Assembly: GCA_963565915.1 (NCBI GenBank)
Contig: OY751488.1
Span: forward strand, 4,650,001-4,714,000
Direction of reading: 5' to 3'
Origin: Entoloma clypeatum
Lineage: Eukaryota > Basidiomycota > Agaricomycetes > Agaricales > Entolomataceae
DNA: 64,000 nucleotides
Numbering within the stretch: position 1 is the stretch's first letter; each line of letters starts with the position of its first letter. The translations under genes and the position numbers were made by a program. This document shows positions 63,845 through 64,000 of the stretch, one piece after another. The notes below the pieces were generated by a model. The model did not search any database. It was not told the origin of the DNA and worked only from the letters and a program-made list of their open reading frames with translations.

Positions 63845-64000
63845 TCCCAGCAACGACACGGGAACGGTGGGCGGCGCTTGAGAAACCACGCAGAATATGT
63901 GAGCACGGCAGGAAACCCGAGAAACAACACGGCCAAGGCGGGAGACGCGGGAGGAACAGTGGGAGACACGAGAAACAGCGCAGAGGCAGCGGGGCATGCG
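63845..64000 (-). repeat. minisatellite in opposite orientation
   Basis: GGCGGGAGACGCGGGAGGAACAGTG and GGGAGACACGAGAAACAG are the reverse complement of the units at 63300-63370. Runs off the right edge. Confidence 0.65.

Overview
The window looks like a piece of a basidiomycete (Agaricomycete-type) nuclear genome. Genes are split by many short GT-AG introns of about 45-70 bases. The gene set includes a FunK1-type fungal kinase, a BTB/POZ protein of the kind expanded in mushroom-forming fungi, a fungal DNA polymerase alpha, a sucrase/ferredoxin-like protein and a Baeyer-Villiger monooxygenase. The transposons are copia and Tf1/sushi-type gypsy elements. Every multi-exon model marked as checked below was joined by hand at consensus splice sites, and its exon lengths sum to a multiple of three.

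Layout. 1-7.1 kb is a stack of nested transposons. A copia element on the minus strand runs off the left edge and contains an inverted copy of its own LTR beside a 200-N gap. It sits in the 3' end of an old gypsy copy, which was also hit by a solo LTR and by a 1.4-kb terminal-inverted-repeat element. 7.3-31.3 kb is mostly genic: two unrecognised proteins, a VPS9-domain Rab5-type exchange factor, a stand-alone Bud6/Aip3 N-terminal domain lying between two paralogous orphan genes, a sucrase/ferredoxin-like protein, a Zn2Cys6 coiled-coil protein, a BTB gene cut by a 119-bp insertion, a PARG-like macrodomain protein, a small secreted Cys-rich protein and a pirin. 31.4-32.4 kb holds the most unusual gene: a secreted precursor with eight Lys-Arg sites spaced exactly 27 residues apart, which looks like a Kex2-processed repeat protein. 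33.4-38.7 kb carries an MFS transporter, a decayed half-copy of it, and a flavin-reductase-like protein. 39.1-50.7 kb carries the FunK1 kinase, divergently paired with POL1, then a possible thiol-protease-like membrane protein, a small membrane protein and the Baeyer-Villiger monooxygenase.

50.7-64 kb is repeat-rich and almost gene-free. It has hairpins, a ~159-bp degenerate tandem repeat, an ~18-bp GC-rich minisatellite and a large inverted repeat at the right edge. Inside the minisatellite sits a complete gypsy element (55334-61856) with apparently identical 348-bp LTRs and a 5-bp target duplication. It shows a self-priming Tf1-like primer-binding site, an ATG-free ~870-nt leader that nevertheless looks coding, gag and pol in different frames, a C-terminal chromodomain, and an extra ORF between pol and the 3' LTR that is also preserved in the old copy at 4.2-4.9 kb.

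No tRNA, rRNA or CRISPR array was found. Product names rest on motif recognition by eye; no database search was possible.
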